Of a stretch of DNA of 64,000 bases, positions 43,785 through 52,942 are shown in pieces. The notes beneath the pieces were generated by a model that was given only the letters and a program-made list of their open reading frames with translations, did not search any database and had not been told where the DNA came from. A program made the translations under genes and the position numbers. Source of the DNA: Catonia carolina (taxonomy: Eukaryota; Arthropoda; Insecta; Hemiptera; Achilidae); NCBI GenBank assembly GCA_035578175.1, contig JAQMRL010000006.1:59189001-59253000 (forward strand), written 5' to 3'. Numbering within the stretch: the first letter of the stretch is position 1; each line of letters starts with the position of its first letter.

Positions 43785-43890
43785 CATTAGGATTACGTAA
43801 GATTGGTTATAAGTTCAGATCATAATCAGAAATTCAATTTTTCTTTTTGAAGAATAGCGCTCTAACCATTACGCCACGGGTCGACTTGTA
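43785..43890 (-). mobile_element. tRNA-like SINE head with A box
   Basis: The minus strand reads GACCCGTGGCGTAATGGTTA and GAGCGCTATTCTTC, a strong tRNA A-box region. It is followed by GAATTTCTGATTATGATCTG, in which the B box has decayed. It joins the broken edge of Repeat-D. It is more likely a SINE head than a functional tRNA. Confidence 0.5.
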
Positions 43891-43894
43891 GTTT

Positions 43895-44160
43895 TGTTTT
43901 TACCAGTAGACCTACAGTTGAAACAATTTATTGTCTTGCTCCCATTCGCAAATGTTTTAATACGAAAAAATCAATTATTCAATCATATGCAATTCGTTGA
44001 AAATACGTATTGTCATAAAGTATATATAAGGTAATAATACTAACAAATAGGTCATAAAGCCATTAGGCAATTAGTTACACATGTTTTTGATAAGTGTTCT
44101 TAATAGGTTTGACCGTATTCTAACGGTTTTTAATACAAAATTAAAAATTTTATAATGTTA
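43895..44160. other. AT-rich DNA without recognisable feature
   Basis: Nothing is recognised in this stretch. Confidence 0.5.
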
Positions 44161-44166
44161 TAAATT

Positions 44167-44556
44167 GCCCATAACAGGCCGGTGGAGTGTTAAATTATTT
44201 GCACCCGATCTGCTAGTTCCAGGGCTACAAAAAATAGTTCTGTTTCTTATCACATGGTCAGCCAATTATATGACTGAAGCATTTAAGAACAGAAGAGGTA
44301 GAGGTGTAAAACACATTTGTCAGAGTTATCTTCTCTGAGAGTAACGAATTTCATCATTATACAGCCAGACCCTTTGCGAATGAAGTAAACGTGTCATTTG
44401 TAAGGTGGAAAGTAGATGATTTACAGAGGGCATAGCAAGCTGATAAACATACATTTCAACTTACTCACGAAGGCAGGGGTAAACCACCTTACTACTCGTT
44501 TTACTTAGTAAAGCCTCTAGAGGTTGAAACTAGTTATCGGCTGATAATCTGAACAA
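44167..44556 (+). mobile_element. SINE-B, full-length
   Basis: GCCCATAACAGGCCGGTGGA starts it, and CCTCTAGAGGTTGAAACTAG with CGGCTGATAATCTGAACAAC ends it. Point changes have weakened the 3' hairpin. It is followed within 20 bp by Repeat-R. Confidence 0.85.
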
Positions 44557-44574
44557 CAATCATATAAAAATATG

Positions 44575-44710
44575 TAGGAGAAGAGGTACCCAGTGGTACA
44601 TTCTCCATTTATAATATTTAGGATGGAGTCCGTTATTCAGACCAAGAGGTTTCTACTCCATTTTCGTATTCGTCGCCCAGTTGGCAAGTTCCTTGTAGCT
44701 AGATCACGGC
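44575..44710 (+). repeat. Repeat-R, copy 2
   Basis: Matches 1945-2082, including GAAGAGGTACCCAGTGGTAC, TCCGTTATTCAGACCAAGAG and CTTGTAGCTAGATCACGG. It lies exactly between a plus-strand and a minus-strand SINE-B. Confidence 0.65.
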
Positions 44711-44721
44711 TATTTTTGTGT

Positions 44722-44996
44722 TGTGTTGTTGTTTCGTCAGCCAAAAGGCTGGTTTGAACCTGTAGAGATTTTACTAAGTAAAACGAGGAGTTAGGTGGTT
44801 TACCCTTGTCTTCCTCTCTGAAAGGAACAGTACGCTTAGCAGCATGCTGGGCTCTCTGAAAAGCAATGTTTTCCACACTGTAAATGATACTTTCACTTCA
44901 TTCACCACAGGGTCTGGCTGTATAATGAAATTTATCACTTTCAGAGGGGATAACTTTCATTAGTGTCTTTTATACCTCTGCCTCTTCTGTTCTTAA
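44722..44996 (-). mobile_element. SINE-B, 3' part of a split copy
   Basis: Reading the minus strand from the right, it continues from 45718-45815 into TTAAGAACAGAAGAGGCAGA and ends at GGTTCAAACCAGCCTTTTGG and CTGACGAAACAACAACAC. The split occurs at TTAA, where a 717-bp element has inserted. Confidence 0.85.
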
Positions 44997-45713
44997 AGGG
45001 AAATTGCACGATGGTTTTAACTCAAAATTTCGATTTTTTGTTTTTTATGTTTTTCATTAGTTTAGGCCTAGATCTACCAAAAAAATATTTTTTTTATGAA
45101 AAAATAAGTTTTATCAGGTTTACACAGAAAAATTATCATGTTACGAAAAACGAATATTTTTTTCGTAATTTTATACTGCTCGTTTTAGTGCAAACAGAAT
45201 TTTAGTTTTTAAAATATTTGCATCATAGTTTTAATGCTCTCAGCTGTTGGTTCAGCTTTCTAAACAACTTTTGATGGCAAATTTACTTGTTTGTGTACAT
45301 ATTGTTTTTGGTTTGTGCCTTCTTGTTGCGTACCTTTTCCCGTAAATTTAGATTTTTAACACTAAGGTACATTTTTCTCAGAAACCAATAAACCTGCCAG
45401 GCTGAAATTTTTACCAGTTAATTACCTTGTATAGCCACATATACCCACATTTTTATTACTTCATCAGGTGCTCCAAAAATTAGTCATACGCAAAACACGT
45501 GGAAAACAATTTAAAAAAATGTTATGTTATTCGTAATTTAAAAAAAAAATGGTATGGTCCAAAGATTAAATTGAAAAAATGTCAGTAGTTCGAGGAGAAA
45601 CCCGACACCTATACTGTGTAAAGGTTCATTTCCCTATCTTTTACAAATCCTATGAAAAATGTAAGTAAAAATAGGAAATTTAACATTGGCGGCATACAAA
45701 GTACAGTCTCCCC
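44997..45713. mobile_element. TTAA-targeted insertion inside SINE-B
   Basis: TTAA flanks both sides (44993-44996 and 45714-45717). The SINE-B consensus has a single TTAA at this point, so the empty site is known. The ends AGGGAAATTGCAC and (reverse complement of the right end) GGGGAGACTGTAC differ only by transitions, giving a 13-bp inverted repeat. The interior is AT-rich and shows no transposase. It is a non-autonomous DNA element that duplicates TTAA, as piggyBac does, but the GGG-first end differs from the usual CCC-first end. Confidence 0.75.
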
Positions 45714-45717
45714 TTAA

Positions 45718-45815
45718 ATGATTCAGTCATTTAATTGGCTGACCATATGATAAGAAACAGAACTATTTATTTTAGCCCTGCAACTAACAGATTGAGTATA
45801 AATATTTTTGTTTGT
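45718..45815 (-). mobile_element. SINE-B, 5' part of the split copy
   Basis: On the minus strand it reads AGTTGCAGGGCTAAAATAAA, TAGTTCTGTTTCTTATCATA and GGTCAGCCAATTAAATGACT, reaching ATGATTCAGTC and TTAA. The first 40 bp of the element are degraded. Confidence 0.8.
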
Positions 45816-45819
45816 TTAT

Positions 45820-46725
45820 TAAATTTACCTTTTAAACCCCCAACATTTTTTATGGCGGACACTTTTTTAGTAAATACTTTTTTCTATTAAACGAATTCCA
45901 GAGACGTGTGTAAACAAACAATTTCTTCTCATTTTAATAATACAGTATAAATTATACAAATATGAGTTTCATAACAATACTTTAGAATACTGTTAGAATA
46001 TTATTAAACGTTCCATTCTCTGTAAGCAATACTTTAATAGTATGCACAGCCTCTTTGATTAATTAATTACTCTTGACTTTATGCTCCTAGCTTGACATTG
46101 ACCCATGTCAATGCCGTTAGTAAAAGTAAAACATTAACTTTATTGTACTAACTGACAATAATATAAATTACTTTACAAGAGAATGTTCAATTTAATTGTA
46201 TTATAGGTAATTGAAATACGTAAGTGAGATTAATATAAAATTTCAACAATAATACCAGTATAAATTAAGTTATTAATATATTTAAATATATCTTTATTAA
46301 AATTTATTATCTGTATTGCTCTTATTTTATATTTTTTATACCAGTATAAAAATACCTTATCGTAACAAGTTCTTAAAGGTATATTTATTTCTGCATTAAA
46401 ATTCATTATTACAAAATCCATTATAATTTTACCTTATTCTTCAATTAAATTAATTTTTTAAATTATTTATCTATTTTAAAAAAATTACAATTAAGTGTCA
46501 AACCTATTACCTTGTGTTCTTTTTATAAAAATAATCTTCAAATGAAAAATTGCGGTTAAGTGAACGGTTAATTGCATATTGTCTATAAAACTACCAGCTG
46601 GAATCATGAAGAAGAAGAAGAGGAAATAAACCTTTTGTCATTGTTATAACCAGAAAATCATACCGAAGTAATGCTGCTGAATATTGTTGTTGTCTTTAAG
46701 ATAGATTATGTCCCCAAAAAAAGAT
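45820..46725. other. AT-rich DNA without recognisable feature
   Basis: A GAAGAAGAAGAAGAGG tract lies near 46609 and could be a LINE tail relic. Nothing else is recognised. Confidence 0.45.
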
Positions 46726-46729
46726 TTTT

Positions 46730-47039
46730 GCGTCCCCAAAATGTTCTTGATTTATGTTCTTGACTTATGTAATCAGTTTATTTTGTTAATTTCGGAGGAG
46801 GTTCTTTAATAATGATACCAGAATTAATTACTTCTACGACAGGAGTTTGATCTGATGATAATTTTAGGAAAGCTTTGAGTAGCATTGAAATTTTGTTGTT
46901 TAGGTCATCAGCCGAAAGGTTGGTTTTACTAAAACTAGGAGTGAGGTATAAACCATTGCCTTCCTAACTGAGTAGAAAAGTACACTTATCAGCATGCTGG
47001 GTCCTCTGAAAAGTTAGCGTCCCCAAAATGTTCTTGATT
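46730..47039. repeat. 23-bp exact direct repeat flanking a SINE-B fragment
   Basis: GCGTCCCCAAAATGTTCTTG plus ATT occurs at 46730-46752 and 47017-47039. The 264 bp between them end in a truncated SINE-B. The repeat may be an unusually long target duplication or a local duplication. Confidence 0.7.
46892..47012 (-). mobile_element. SINE-B, 5'-truncated
   Basis: On the minus strand it starts at CTTTTCAGAGGACCCAGCAT and ends CGGCTGATGACCTAAACAAC. Truncation of the 5' end is typical of LINE-driven retrotransposition. Confidence 0.8.
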
Positions 47040-47040
47040 C

Positions 47041-47150
47041 GGCTATTCAGCTAAAGGTCTCAAATTCGATTCTCGGATAGTCTGTGAAATACAATCACAA
47101 CCACGACAACTAACCAATACTGACCAGTCGTCGAAAATAATGGGAATAAG
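47041..47150 (+). mobile_element. tRNA-like SINE fragment
   Basis: GGTCTCAAATTCGATTCTCG is B-box-like (a variant of GGTTCGAnTCC) and is followed by a body ending ...AATGGGAATAAGTACGAGG. The A box is unclear. It runs up to the SINE-A nest at 47160. Confidence 0.4.
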
Positions 47151-47159
47151 TACGAGGAA

Positions 47160-47320
47160 TTTTGTTTAATCCCTAATGTGTGTACGTTACAATCTCTTCA
47201 GTATAAGAACAATAAGCAACCCCATGACCCAGTGAGATGAGGATGATATGTATGACACGTAAACGAAATGTAGGCTTGTACAGAATCAGGCTGAACATTC
47301 CTGAGCGAATATGTTTAATT
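47160..47320 (-). mobile_element. SINE-A, outer copy, 3' part of the nest
   Basis: AATCCCTAATGTGTGTACGT to TGAGCGAATATGTTTAATT is the 3' half of a minus-strand SINE-A. It resumes at 47652 after an inserted second SINE-A. The junction sequence TATGTTTAATT (47310-47320) is repeated at 47652-47662. Confidence 0.9.
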
Positions 47321-47651
47321 CCAATTTTTTTTATTCCTAATGTGTGTACGTCGCAATCTGTTCAATTTAGAACAATGCGTAACCCCATGACCCAACGAGA
47401 TGAAGATTAAATTTATGACGTGTAAATGAGGTGTATTCTTGTACAGACTCAAGGCGACCATTCCTGAGAGAGTATGGTTAATTAAACCCCAACAATCAAA
47501 GTACACCGGTAACCACTGTTTAGTATTTAAATCCGTATAAAAGTAACTACCTTTACTAGGATTTGAAGCAGGAACCTTCGTCTCCAAAAATCAGCTGTTA
47601 AACAGCTGACTAGCAGCGGCGACGACTTTACTCCTAGACCAACCCGGTGGG
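47321..47651 (-). mobile_element. SINE-A inserted within a SINE-A (inner copy)
   Basis: A full-length minus-strand SINE-A (about 331 bp) is bounded by the 11-bp exact target duplication TATGTTTAATT. The head, on the minus strand, is ACCCACCGGGTTGGTCTAGG, with a hairpin AGCTGTTTAACAGCT and a decayed B box (TTCAAATCCTAGTAAAGG). A poly-T stretch at 47325-47332 is the inverse of an A-rich tail. Orientation is the same as the host copy. Confidence 0.92.
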
Positions 47652-47842
47652 TATGTTTAATTGAACTTCAATTTTATCAACGTGCATTGGCTACTTCTGT
47701 CCAGTATTCAAATTTCAAATCAGCATAAAAGTAATTAACTTTAACAGTATTTGAACCACGGAACCTTCGTCACCGAAAATCAGCTGTTAAACAGCTGACT
47801 AGTGGCGACGACTTTACCACTAAACCAACCCGGTGGGTCTAG
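47652..47842 (-). mobile_element. SINE-A, outer copy, 5' part of the nest
   Basis: Continues the copy interrupted at 47320. On the minus strand it begins ACCCACCGGGTTGGTTTAGT, has AGCTGTTTAACAGCTGATTT and the B box GGTTCAAATACTG, and runs to the target duplication. Confidence 0.9.
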
Positions 47843-47849
47843 AAAATTT

Positions 47850-48340
47850 ATTAAATAAACACATAAAAAATTTTACATGAAAGTAATAAAACAACAAAAT
47901 TATTCCCTTGTTTATTATTACAGATAATAAAAGATAACATGTATTGACTATATTTAGTACTAATTGATTTTATTCTCTATATAATTACACTCCGCAAACA
48001 CATTTTACGATCACAGGTAACTAAAAAAAATTAAAAAACTCATTTAAGTATGTAGGCAAAATTAAACAGCCTACATTTGTTAGTTAAGATATGCTATCCC
48101 TACTTTATTGACGGCAACAGGTAAACGAGCATTTAACCTTCGTTAACTGGTTTAAATAATTTACAACGCCTATCTGATAAATACAATCGTTATTGAAATG
48201 ATTATTGATGTAATAAATCGTGTTTATTTATTGATTTATTGTTACGTTACACATAATATTTCCTAAGTTACAAAATATGTTAGGAAAAATAATAAAATAT
48301 TAAATCATTCGTTAATAAATAAAAAAATGTTCTTGCCGCA
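47850..48340. other. AT-rich DNA without recognisable feature
   Basis: Nothing is recognised in this stretch. Confidence 0.5.
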
Positions 48341-48344
48341 AAGT

Positions 48345-49020
48345 AATGGGTCCGAAGATTGTAAAAGGGCAGCTTACGAGGAGGAAAATATTTGTATAAA
48401 GGAAACGAATGATTAATGAAATCTTTTAGGAAACGAAGAATAAAATTCTACGGAGTCATATAGAATGGTTGGCAAACAATTTTTTTGACACTAAACGCTT
48501 TAGTGTTAAAGACAGGTTTAGTGTTTCAACAGGCAGGTGAAATGTTAAATTATTTACACTCAATCTCCTAGTTCCAGGGCTAAAAAAATAGTTCTGTTTC
48601 TTATCACATGTTCAGTTAATTATATTACAAAAGCATTAAAGAACAGAAGAGGTTCAGATATAAAAGACACTAATCAGAGTTATCTCCTCTGAGAGTAATG
48701 AATTTCATCATACAGCCAAACCTTGTGGTGAATGAAGTGGAGGTGTCATTTGTAGGGTGGAAAGTATACGCTTTTCGGAATGATAAGCATACTTATGTAC
48801 TCGGTGAAGAAGGAATTGGTAAACCACTTCATTCCTTGTTTTACTTAGTAAAGCCTCTAGAGGTTTAAATAGCCTTTTGGCTGAATCAACAAAACTTAAG
48901 ATGTCAGGATAGATGGTTTAAAATATTCAAAAAAGATATTGCATTAAACCAAGAAAAGATAATGGACTGAATTATCAAAATTGATATCAACAATTCGAAA
49001 ATACAGACAAAATTAGTATA
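48345..49020 (+). mobile_element. LINE-A C-terminal domain, split by a SINE-B
   Basis: CRKVMGPKIVKGQLTRRKYL, then RKRRIKFYGVIxNG precede a SINE-B at 48525-48890. RWFKIFKKDIALNQEKIM continues after it and ends IIKIDINNSKIQTKLV. The order is that of the copies at 27745 and 31955, so the two halves belong to one LINE-A. Stops show that it is dead. Confidence 0.65.
48525..48890 (+). mobile_element. SINE-B inside LINE-A
   Basis: AACAGGCAGGTGAAATGTTA to TAGCCTTTTGGCTGAATCAA spans nearly the whole family with the first few bases lost. The central segment around 48777 has a deletion of about 15 bp. No clear target duplication was found. Confidence 0.8.
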
Positions 49021-49319
49021 ATATATTATGTTAATTTATTTCTGGCCCGAAGATTCGTGCCACATGATCCAACTTCTTAACAGATGTTTACTTATAAGCC
49101 AATAACGTGGTATAGGCCTATATTGAATGTCCTCGGAAGATATGGGCACCCCAAATTCTTCATGAAGTAACAGATTACTAAGTTTGATGTTGGAGGAATC
49201 CAGTAGGGTTAATTCGTGTTGTTTATGATGATAATGATGATGATGATTATTAAACAAGTTTAGGCTACTGATTTCGTAATTCAAGGGCTTCAGTGAAGAA
49301 TACAACAACAAATCAACGA

Positions 49320-49490
49320 CCGGCCCGTTGGTGTACTGGTTAGCGCAACTGGCTTCTACGCCGGGGTCCCGGATTTGATTCCCGTTCAATTCTGGCATTT
49401 TTTCATCACTCATTTCATATATCATCATTCTCCACCGTCTGCGTTAGCAGAAATTGCAAAACAGTCAGACGTAAAACCAAAAGAAAAAAA
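49320..49490 (+). mobile_element. SINE-D, full tRNA-like copy
   Basis: The A box region CGTTGGTGTACTGGTTAGCG (49327-49346) and a B-box variant GGATTTGATTCCCG (49371-49384) form the head. The body has TTCATCACTCATTTCATATA and ends in GCAAAACAGTCAGACGTAAA with an A-rich tail. A second copy is at 50545. Confidence 0.75.
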
Positions 49491-49678
49491 CCGGTAGAAA
49501 AGAGAAAATCCTAGGTCATTTTCGAGTAATCTGATTTAGATTTCTTTGGAAAAAGCGCTCCATCGATTTTAGTAATATACATACATGCAGAAAACGTAAT
49601 TAGTCCTTATCGATAACACATCGTTCCAAAAGTTTTTGTGTAATACTTTTAATACTGTACATAAGTACCAATTAATTG

Positions 49679-50010
49679 TTTTTTCCCTAATGTGTGAACG
49701 TTGCAATCTGTTCAATTTATATAATGATCAACGAACAACCATGACCAAATGAGATGAAGATGAGGTATATAATGTAGGCATGTAAACGAGATATAGTCTT
49801 GTACAGCCCTAGGCCGATCATTCTTGTAAGAGTATAGTTAATTGAATCCCAACCATCAAAGTTCACCGGTAACCACTGTCTAGTATTCAAATCCTTATAA
49901 AAGTAACTACTATTACTAGGATTTGAACCAGGAATCTCCATCTCCGAAAATCAGCTGTTAAATAGCTGACTCGCAGTGACGACTTTACCTCTAGACCAAC
50001 CCGGAGGTTC
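49679..50010 (-). mobile_element. SINE-A, full-length
   Basis: On the minus strand: CTCCGGGTTGGTCTAGAGGT (A box), TCAGCTATTTAACAGCTGAT, B box GGTTCAAATCC, GACAGTGGTTACCGGTGAAC and the tail CACATTAGGGAAAAAA. It is the second-best copy for a consensus. Confidence 0.88.
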
Positions 50011-50014
50011 AAAT

Positions 50015-50540
50015 AAAAATAACAATCATAATGCGGAATCGTTTAAATGACATTAAACACCTATATTTGTCCAAAGTATCCTAGAATAAACCTCATATTA
50101 TGAAATATAATTCTAGCTTGTCAATTGATAATAAATAAAAAAAGTAATTAATATATTTATATTATATCATTGTAAATAAATAAATAAATAATAAATCCCA
50201 CTCAGTTTTTCTTAATTCAGGAAATAATATCGCGTGTAATAAATATATTGTATTGCCAGAAACAACCTACATTAAAATTTATTTAATTATGTTTTAAATA
50301 ACTATTTTTTATTGCTTTGCTATTTTGGTAAAAACTACAATAATCAAATAAGTTAGTTTTGACAATTATTATATTTATATTAATATTATTAAGTAATAAA
50401 TAATGAAACTAACTTCTATAATAATTGAATAATTAAAAAACCCAACTAATACATGGGAATAATCAGATTGGAACTTATTAATTAATTCACTCGTGTGTAT
50501 ACCCCCTTTATGATTTACTTAACACTCTCCCACCTTTTAC
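50015..50540. other. AT-rich DNA without recognisable feature
   Basis: Nothing is recognised in this stretch. Confidence 0.5.
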
Positions 50541-50544
50541 TCTC

Positions 50545-50690
50545 TTTTCTACTCCGGGGTCCCGGGTTTGATTTCCGGTCAGAGCTGGCATTTTTTTATC
50601 ACTCATTTTCATCTGTCATCCTTCTCACCGTCTGTATTAGCAGAAATTCAAAACAGTCAGGCGTAAAACCAAAGAAAACCACATTTTGTT
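50545..50690 (+). mobile_element. SINE-D, head truncated
   Basis: GGGGTCCCGGGTTTGATTTC carries the B box. TTTTATCACTCATTTTCATC and AAACAGTCAGGCGTAAAACC match the copy at 49320. The A-box half is missing. Confidence 0.7.
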
Positions 50691-50699
50691 TAATATTTT

Positions 50700-51400
50700 T
50701 GAAAATCTAGAATTGTACTTGTAATAGAAACAGGCTTTCCGTCTTGAATTAGTACCACTAATTTCAAACCGTTTTTTTATGCTATTTTGTAGATTACAAC
50801 CAAGACTTTTAACCAACTTGGAGGACTAGAAATAGAAAATTTACGGAGTTCAGTTAACGTTAAAATAATAATAATACTGTATTTTTTTATAAATACAAAA
50901 AACAAGTAGTACAATATACAAAATAATACAAAAAATATCGACAACTCAACAAATAAATGCTCCCCACAATGGCATGACCACCAGTCGTCTGCCAACTGGA
51001 GTATTTTTGATAAAACATTACGGAGAGGCATAAAATCGTTTAGTGCACGGGTCAAATTCCTCTACCTTAAATTCATCGGATAGTACTTACACCGTTTTAG
51101 GCTTCTGTTGGAAAGTACACGCTACCAGGGAAATAAGGGTCGGGGTTGGCTATGAAGAAGATGGTAAGAGAGTCTAGTTTCCGATCGATGTAAGCCGGAT
51201 CAGGCGTGTTTGCCACTCCGTAGTGAAAGAAGAAGACGAAGAAACAAACTAAATAATAAACAGTAACTAGACTATTATTTTGGAAAAATCACACTCCATT
51301 AGGCTATAATATATTTTTTCTAAATATAGTAGGTTTACTTTCTTGAGAGTTTTAAAAAGTATATATAATGTTGTTTCCGTTATTACTTAAAAAATAATTG
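50700..51400. other. Mostly unrecognised, possible LINE tail at 51090-51245
   Basis: The segment near 51130-51245 ends in GTGAAAGAAGAAGACGAAGA, which looks like a LINE 3' tail, but no protein motif is readable. The rest is AT-rich and unrecognised. Confidence 0.35.
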
Positions 51401-52210
51401 TATAAAATCTAACGTTGGAGTGTGTTGAAAAGGAAATTTAAGCTTGTACTTTCGCAGAGACGTTGTCGCGCTTAGGGTTTTGTACAGAATATTACAGTAC
51501 AATACCAGTACAGTAGTGCGTAAATGGTAAGAGAAGTCGGGAGAGAACGGGGAATTACAGGGAGTGTGTAACCCCCTCAAACACTTCCCTCCTCCTTATA
51601 TCGATTCCAGTACGTGCTGAGGGTACAGAGTAGCCACGTGGTCTGTACCCTGTATACCCCTTTTCCACCCACAACTAAACATCCCCCCCGTACCTGATCA
51701 ACTGTTTTGTCTGCTGCCTGCTTACTCCTTCTATAATCCCTCCCACAACATCCCACACCCCCTGATAAACCTGCTGCTACACTACCCTTCCATTTCATAC
51801 CAACCCCCTACCCCTTTAAATCTCACGCCATCACAATTTACCCATTCTCCACCCCCTTTGCTCGTCCTTGTCTGTTAAGTTACTGTTGCTACTCTCATTC
51901 ATGAACAGATTCCACTTCGCAAATTTATAAAGAAAAGTGTAACGGATTGTTAAAAAATCTATAAATAGTATACTTTTTAAAACCATACAAACTTTATTTT
52001 AATACAAACTGTAATTTTGAAATCATAAAATTTGTCTACAAATATCTTACTATTAGTATAGTAAATATCTTACTATTAGTATAGTAACTATAGACGAGAT
52101 TTAAAGGTTATAAAAATAATAGTTATAGTATTTTGTTCAGGTAACCCTATCTACGTCCTCATAAATCTTATTAATCAGCCCTTTGTTGGTCACCAACAAA
52201 ATCTACAGTA
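51400..52210. other. C-rich then AT-rich DNA, no gene
   Basis: 51560-51880 is C-rich (CCCCCTCAAACACTTCCCTC and similar) with no recognised frame. A perfect tandem duplication of a 23-bp unit starting AAATATCTTACTATTAG lies at 52041-52086. Confidence 0.5.
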
Positions 52211-52418
52211 ATTGCTTGAAAAATCTTTGATACTGTCACCGCCACCCCTTCTAATTAATCGTTTACTGTGTTGCCGGCCTTCAATACCTCTCCCGGTCCT
52301 TGTCGGCGCGGTAGGCCCTTTGGCAGCGTATCGACAAAGCTTTCGGCTGCGTACCGACAGAGAGCTTTGTTGCCAAGGCCGAGTGAATAACCGCCCTCTA
52401 CCACAGCGCTCTCAGCAA

Positions 52419-52433
52419 CTATATAAAGAGCGC
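52419..52433 (+). promoter_or_regulatory. TATA box
   Basis: CTATATAAAGAGCGC lies in a GC-rich block, where a TATA run is unlikely from base composition alone. It faces the histone-type 3' end 385 bp downstream. Confidence 0.45.
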
Positions 52434-52803
52434 TACACTGAGCCACGGGGATTCAATTCCGATCCAGACAGCAGACAAGACGTCCACCATCGGTAACATG
52501 GCTACCGGACTCCAGCGAAGACTAATCGACGACCCGCAAGAGAGAAGATGATGCTTCCGCTTGCCGACCCGTCACCGTAAGCCGTCGACCGGACCGTCAT
52601 CGCCCGCTGACGCGAGCGATGCCCACAGTGGTCCCTCGACCGAGCCTTACGCCCACCGGACCCGACGAAGCAGCCATCGACGCACTACTGCGAGGGAAGA
52701 AGATGATGTCTCCGTTGGACGACGACACGCCGTGTCGCCCAGCTCCTCGACCGCCACGACGACTACGACCGATGCTTCCCATCAAGACGACCGCCGCTTA
52801 AAT

Positions 52804-52823
52804 GGCCCTTTTCAGGGCCACCA
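52804..52823 (+). terminator. Histone mRNA-type 3' stem-loop
   Basis: GGCCCT-TTTC-AGGGCC is a perfect 6-bp stem with a 4-base loop, followed by ACCA. This is the canonical metazoan replication-dependent histone stem-loop (GGYYYU-UUUC-ARRRCC-ACCA) that binds SLBP and directs U7-dependent cleavage. Upstream AAAT and a downstream purine-containing AAATGCAAAGG fit the flanking consensus. It begins three bases after a TAA stop. No histone coding sequence is found upstream in any frame. Confidence 0.8.
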
Positions 52824-52942
52824 AAATGCAAAGGTTTCAACTTGCCACTTAATGTCGCCATCCGGTGACAATACCTTTGACTTTTTTACGGAAACGTTAA
52901 AATTATATTTTTTGCATAATTAATTCAAACCATACACCGATC

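Larger units (their letters stand above)
52250..52830 (+). other. GC-rich putative transcription unit with TATA and histone 3' end
   Basis: This block is strongly GC-rich against the surroundings. CTATATAAAGAGCGC at 52419-52433 is a good TATA box, and initiation about 30 bp on (about 52450) to the stem-loop at 52804 gives a transcript of some 370 nt, the size of a small histone mRNA. The first ATG (52498) opens 17 codons (MATGLQRRLIDDPQERR). A second frame, open from 52526 to TAA at 52799-52801, has its first ATG at 52619 and reads MPTVVPRPSLTPTGPDEAAI and onward, Arg/Pro-rich. Neither reads as a histone. It could be a non-coding RNA, a fast-evolving protein, a dead gene or a mobile-element promoter. 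Confidence 0.4.

Noticed and set aside
44637..44876. 79-codon minus-strand frame
   Set aside because: It is an in-phase reading of SINE-B and Repeat-R. Similar frames arise from other SINE copies (for example at 47315-47587, 49717-49941 and 63288-63488).
49036..49428. 130-codon minus-strand frame with His-rich stretch
   Set aside because: The His run comes from an ATG/ATA-rich simple sequence, and the start of the frame lies in a SINE-D.
51577..51798. Minus-strand frame of 73 codons
   Set aside because: It lies in C-rich DNA, has no recognisable motif and no transcript signals.
52597..52785. Gly/Arg/Ser-rich minus-strand frame in the GC-rich block
   Set aside because: GC-rich DNA gives open frames on both strands. 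No start context or known motif supports this one.
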